Shown: positions 60,621 to 64,000 of the stretch, in pieces | Numbering within the stretch: position 1 is the first letter of the stretch | Layout of the letters: each line of letters opens with the position of its first letter | From: Colius striatus | Lineage: Eukaryota > Chordata > Aves > Coliiformes > Coliidae | Length of the DNA: 64,000 nucleotides | Direction: 5' to 3' | NCBI RefSeq assembly: GCF_028858725.1 | Contig: NC_084776.1 | Span: 310,001 to 374,000, forward strand | Made by a program: the position numbers and the translations under genes | Notes under the pieces: generated by a model | Told to the model about the DNA's origin: nothing | Seen by the model: only the letters and a program-made list of their open reading frames with translations | The model's database searches: none

Positions 60621-63600
60621 TAATTGCCTTTTGCTGTAGGATATGTGAGGAGGCAAAAGGGCAAGATTATTCTGAAAGTTGTCACACTTTTGCCTATGAA
60701 GAGTGCAGCAAATGCCTATTGTGTACAAGTTCTTCTTGGTCTTTATAATAGACTTGCTCTGCAAGTATCTAACACAAAATGAAGATATCTTGTCTTTCCA
60801 CTGATTAATACCTTCAAAGAAGTTATGATGAAGAAGAGACAATTAAAATGACTAAGTTTATTCCAATGATTATTCAGCTTCTGGGGTGGCCCGGCCGTTT
60901 GATTTTAAAATACACATTTTTGGTTTCATGGAGCTCTAAAAAATGATCTTGTTTCTGGATGAGGGATCGCTCCTATTTAATGTCTGAAGCAGGCAGCTGT
61001 TCCCTATTTCACATTTGAGAGTGACACGTCCCTTAAAGAAATGTTGTTCCTGTCAAAAGACATTTATCAGTGTCATTTGAGCAAAACATTTCCAAGTTGT
61101 AGAATTAGAGATGAATCTAGTTTTTTACAGCATAATCAGAGAGTTGCATGGAGGTTAAGGGTCACATTTCATACCTAGAGCCTCTTCTAATCTCAAATAT
61201 TTATCTGAAATTAGAAGCATCAGGAGAGAAAGAAGAGGAAGATAACTACAAGCTGGAGTTCACTAGAGTGCCACAAAGAAAGAGGAGCTCATTAAGGAAT
61301 AGCTGAAAATACCCTTAACAGTTTGGATTTCTGCCACTGTTGGGATGAACAGGATGCCTGCAAATCTGGCAGGTGAGCTTCAGCAAAAACGACATCCACC
61401 ACACTTAAAACTTTTCAGAAACTGTATTTCATTAGTGGTTCCCTACAACCCCCTTTCAGGCAGCTGTTGCTTTGCATTAGATACGTATCCCTGGCGTTAT
61501 GTGGGTTTGCATTCTGTCACACACCCACAGAGAGAACAATGCATAAATTTGCTTCTCTCAATAAAGCATGGAACATGCCTCCACCCCCACACCCCCTTTT
61601 TTTCTTTATTTTCAAAGGGATAGGAAATTAACTGTGAACGTCTAGAAATGTATTGTAGCCTATTCTAAAATATGATACAGAACAATAGCTACTTAACAGA
61701 GTAACAACGATTCTGAAAGCTACTCCCTCCTGTCTGTACCAACAGTCCATGCTACTGTCATGCAGGGACCTGGGCACATTTAAGAGAGTGGTTCCTACTG
61801 GAGCATCACACAGCACATTATGTTCATATGAATGGTATAAATGAGCTCCATTAGTGGGTCTGAGTTCCTTTACCCTCACCCACTGCTGATGTTAGAAGAG
61901 ATGGCAGTGTGTAACTGTGCAAAAGTGGCATTTTATCTGTCGGTGCATGCTGGTCTCATGCCTCTTCTTATGCTTTTGATCAACACAAGACCCAAGAAAC
62001 AAGCCAGAGAACTTTGACTAAACCAGAGCAGCACAAAGCCCTTGCTTGGGACTCCAGGTGTAATCCTCTCAGTTTCTAGCAGCGAAAAGTCAACCGGGCA
62101 AGTCCTGGAGCTGCCTTGGTCCTGGCAGAGTACTAGGGAATTCCAGAAAGTTCTCGTTTTGTATTGTACAGCAAAGTACAACAAACTTTCAGCAGACAGA
62201 ACTACATTAGGAGATACTGGAACATATTGTACAGGATATTTCTTTTTGAAAGACTTTAAATGAAATCTGCATCTCCCTTAACGTTACGCCCAAGCATTAA
62301 AAAGCTCTTGCTGGCCTCCTATCTGCCTTACTCCTATCAATAAAAATGCCCAATCTCCAGTGCCTGGAGCAGGAATACAATTCTTCCAAAGCTGTTTCTG
62401 AGCTTTCTCTGCTACTGAGACACGTCAATTCATTGTAGAGTGGCTCTTATTGAAAGATTAAAACTTAGTGCACCTCCTGTGCTGAAGGATAGTGTTATAA
62501 AATTGCCTAAAATCTGCAAGCACTTTGATGTTCTAAGTTCAGTATGTGAAAGAGTTCAACTGTACCAGATTTAAATGTCTGGAAGTAAGAAAGCAGTCTG
62601 TCACGCCACAACCTCACAGTCTTACTCTCTTCTCAATGGCCTTCTTGCTCCTTCATGGCAATAAGAACATTTTACTGGGATTTGGAAGGATGGCAAGTAA
62701 GAGTGCTCTGAAATAAACTCTCCTGGGTTTCCTGAACCAGGAGTAGTAAGAAAGCTGAAGAGGTCTCAGAAAAGAGCCAAGAAAGGTAAAAATTTTAATT
62801 TCTTTGTTTCACTTCTTTAGACAAAGGCCCAAAGATCTGCCAATTTAACATGCATTCACTCCTCTTTGCCCTAAGGCTTTTCATTTGTATATAACACTCA
62901 GTCAGCCCTCAATGCAGTAATTCGTACATGTTACAGAGTCCAGTAACTGCAGACCTCCCCAAAGAGGAGCATGGAAACCAGGAAGGATCCAAGCCTCTCA
63001 CTGGGATGCATGGCAGCACTTTCTCTAAACAAGTAAGATGGAGTTCAGCAGTTTCATCCTTCCTGTTTTCTTGCTGCAGTCAGTGGAATATGAGGTCCTG
63101 GAGCTGTTTTTGCCAACTGCTCCTGAGATACTGAAGAACACTTGAGAATTTACTGATTGATCTGGTCAGACTTTGTGCAAACCAAAGTTTCCAGCTATAC
63201 CTCTGCTCAGGCAGCTGGACAAACTCTCTAACCTGCTATAACTAGTCCTAGTGATGAATGGTTTGTTATGGACTGTGGGGAATGGATGTTTGGGCTGGTG
63301 TAGAAAAAGACATGATGCTGAATTGTACTGGGACCAAAAATATAACGGCGTGAATGCAGCACGTATATAGAGGGTTATGTTCAGTTTAGTAGCATTTACT
63401 GGGTTAAAGATACTGTTGATACTATCAGCATTCAAAGAAAACCATGACTGAGGACAGAGCTAAGAGGAACTGAAAGATTTTTAAAAAAACAAGAACCACA
63501 ACATGACAAGGAAATTGCAAAAACCATGTGCTATATGTGTAGGAAAGTCAGAGGATACACTTAGCAAGTCCAAACACACTAAGGTAAAAACACACAGTTG

Positions 63601-64000
63601 CAGCAGCTGGACAGCCTTAATTCCTGCTCTACAAAAAAAAAAAAATCCAAATGCCTCGACTGACTGTTTTAAGATTTGTCCTGTGCTCAGCTAGGATTAC
63701 AGTATTTTCAACTTTTCTGATCCTACATAGATTACATTTCCTGCTCTGTTGAGGGACCTGAGCCGTCTGTTTTGGTATGTAAACAGCAATGAAATTATTC
63801 AAAGCCTAGTATTTTCTTTGGTTTTCCTCGGCGTTTAATACCTAAGTCTGTGATAAAGACACATTTCGGCGACACCCCCTGCCCTCACAGATGACAGGCA
63901 CTCTGGTAACCAGGATTTAACAAGGTCTTTTCTCAGAAATTATTCTTGCAGTCACTGGAAGTGTCCTAGCCCCAGAGAAAAGCCGAAGAGCTGCTGTGGG

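Larger units (their letters stand above)
57736..64000. other. Intergenic sequence upstream of ASPSCR1; no gene recognised
   Basis: After the CpG island the composition becomes ordinary and I find no exon of a known protein on either strand. In mammals the divergent neighbour here is NOTUM, but none of its recognisable segments is seen. Its first exon may lie beyond 64000, or the neighbour may differ. Contents recognised: a long CR1 copy (59181-60060), a possible ancient CR1-like relic (about 60415-60620) and an A-rich tract near 63632. Confidence 0.6.

Noticed and set aside
1..64000. CRISPR arrays, bacterial operons or phage-type defence islands
   Set aside because: The window is vertebrate genomic DNA. 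No regularly spaced palindromic repeats or prokaryotic gene clusters are present.
1..64000. tRNA, rRNA, snoRNA or microRNA genes
   Set aside because: None was recognised by eye. A covariance-model search (tRNAscan-SE, Infernal against Rfam) would be needed to exclude small ones in the introns.

Overview
This is nuclear DNA from a bird. The genes are split by introns with vertebrate splice sites, CpG islands mark the promoters, and the dispersed repeats are CR1 LINE fragments plus one avian-type ERVL-like solo LTR. The species cannot be named from the window. The look of the CR1 and LTR sequences, judged from memory, suggests a neoavian rather than a galliform bird.

Four genes can be read, in the same order as on human 17q25 but inverted: RAC3 (minus, first coding exon only, 186-220), LRRC45 (minus, all 17 coding exons, 2317-13370), CENPX (plus, all 5 coding exons, 13456-14453) and ASPSCR1/TUG (minus, 15 of about 16 coding exons, 19910-57306). 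Exon limits were worked out by hand from translation plus splice sites, and reading phase is kept across every junction. LRRC45 gives 666 residues, CENPX 79, and ASPSCR1 549 complete codons before a final small exon that I could not place.

Layout: 1-605 is the GC-rich promoter and first exon of RAC3. 605-2316 is a short gap plus the LRRC45 3' UTR. 2317-13370 is LRRC45. 13371-13455 is an 85-bp promoter shared head-to-head by LRRC45 and CENPX. CENPX follows, with a G-rich 33-bp minisatellite in its first intron, and its poly(A) signals converge on the ASPSCR1 3' end. ASPSCR1 fills about 37 kb, mostly intron, including one of 12.4 kb. Its CpG-island promoter is at 56.8-57.7 kb. The last 6.3 kb holds no gene I recognise, only CR1 sequence.

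The genes share a neighbourhood rather than a pathway: a Rho-family GTPase, a centrosome linker protein, a kinetochore/Fanconi histone-fold protein and a UBX-domain p97 adaptor for GLUT4 retention. I did not find a new multi-gene system. The points most worth following up are a GC-AG intron in ASPSCR1, a frame-breaking exon-like segment in ASPSCR1 intron 4 (candidate poison exon), the unresolved ASPSCR1 C-terminus, and the minisatellite inside CENPX intron 1.
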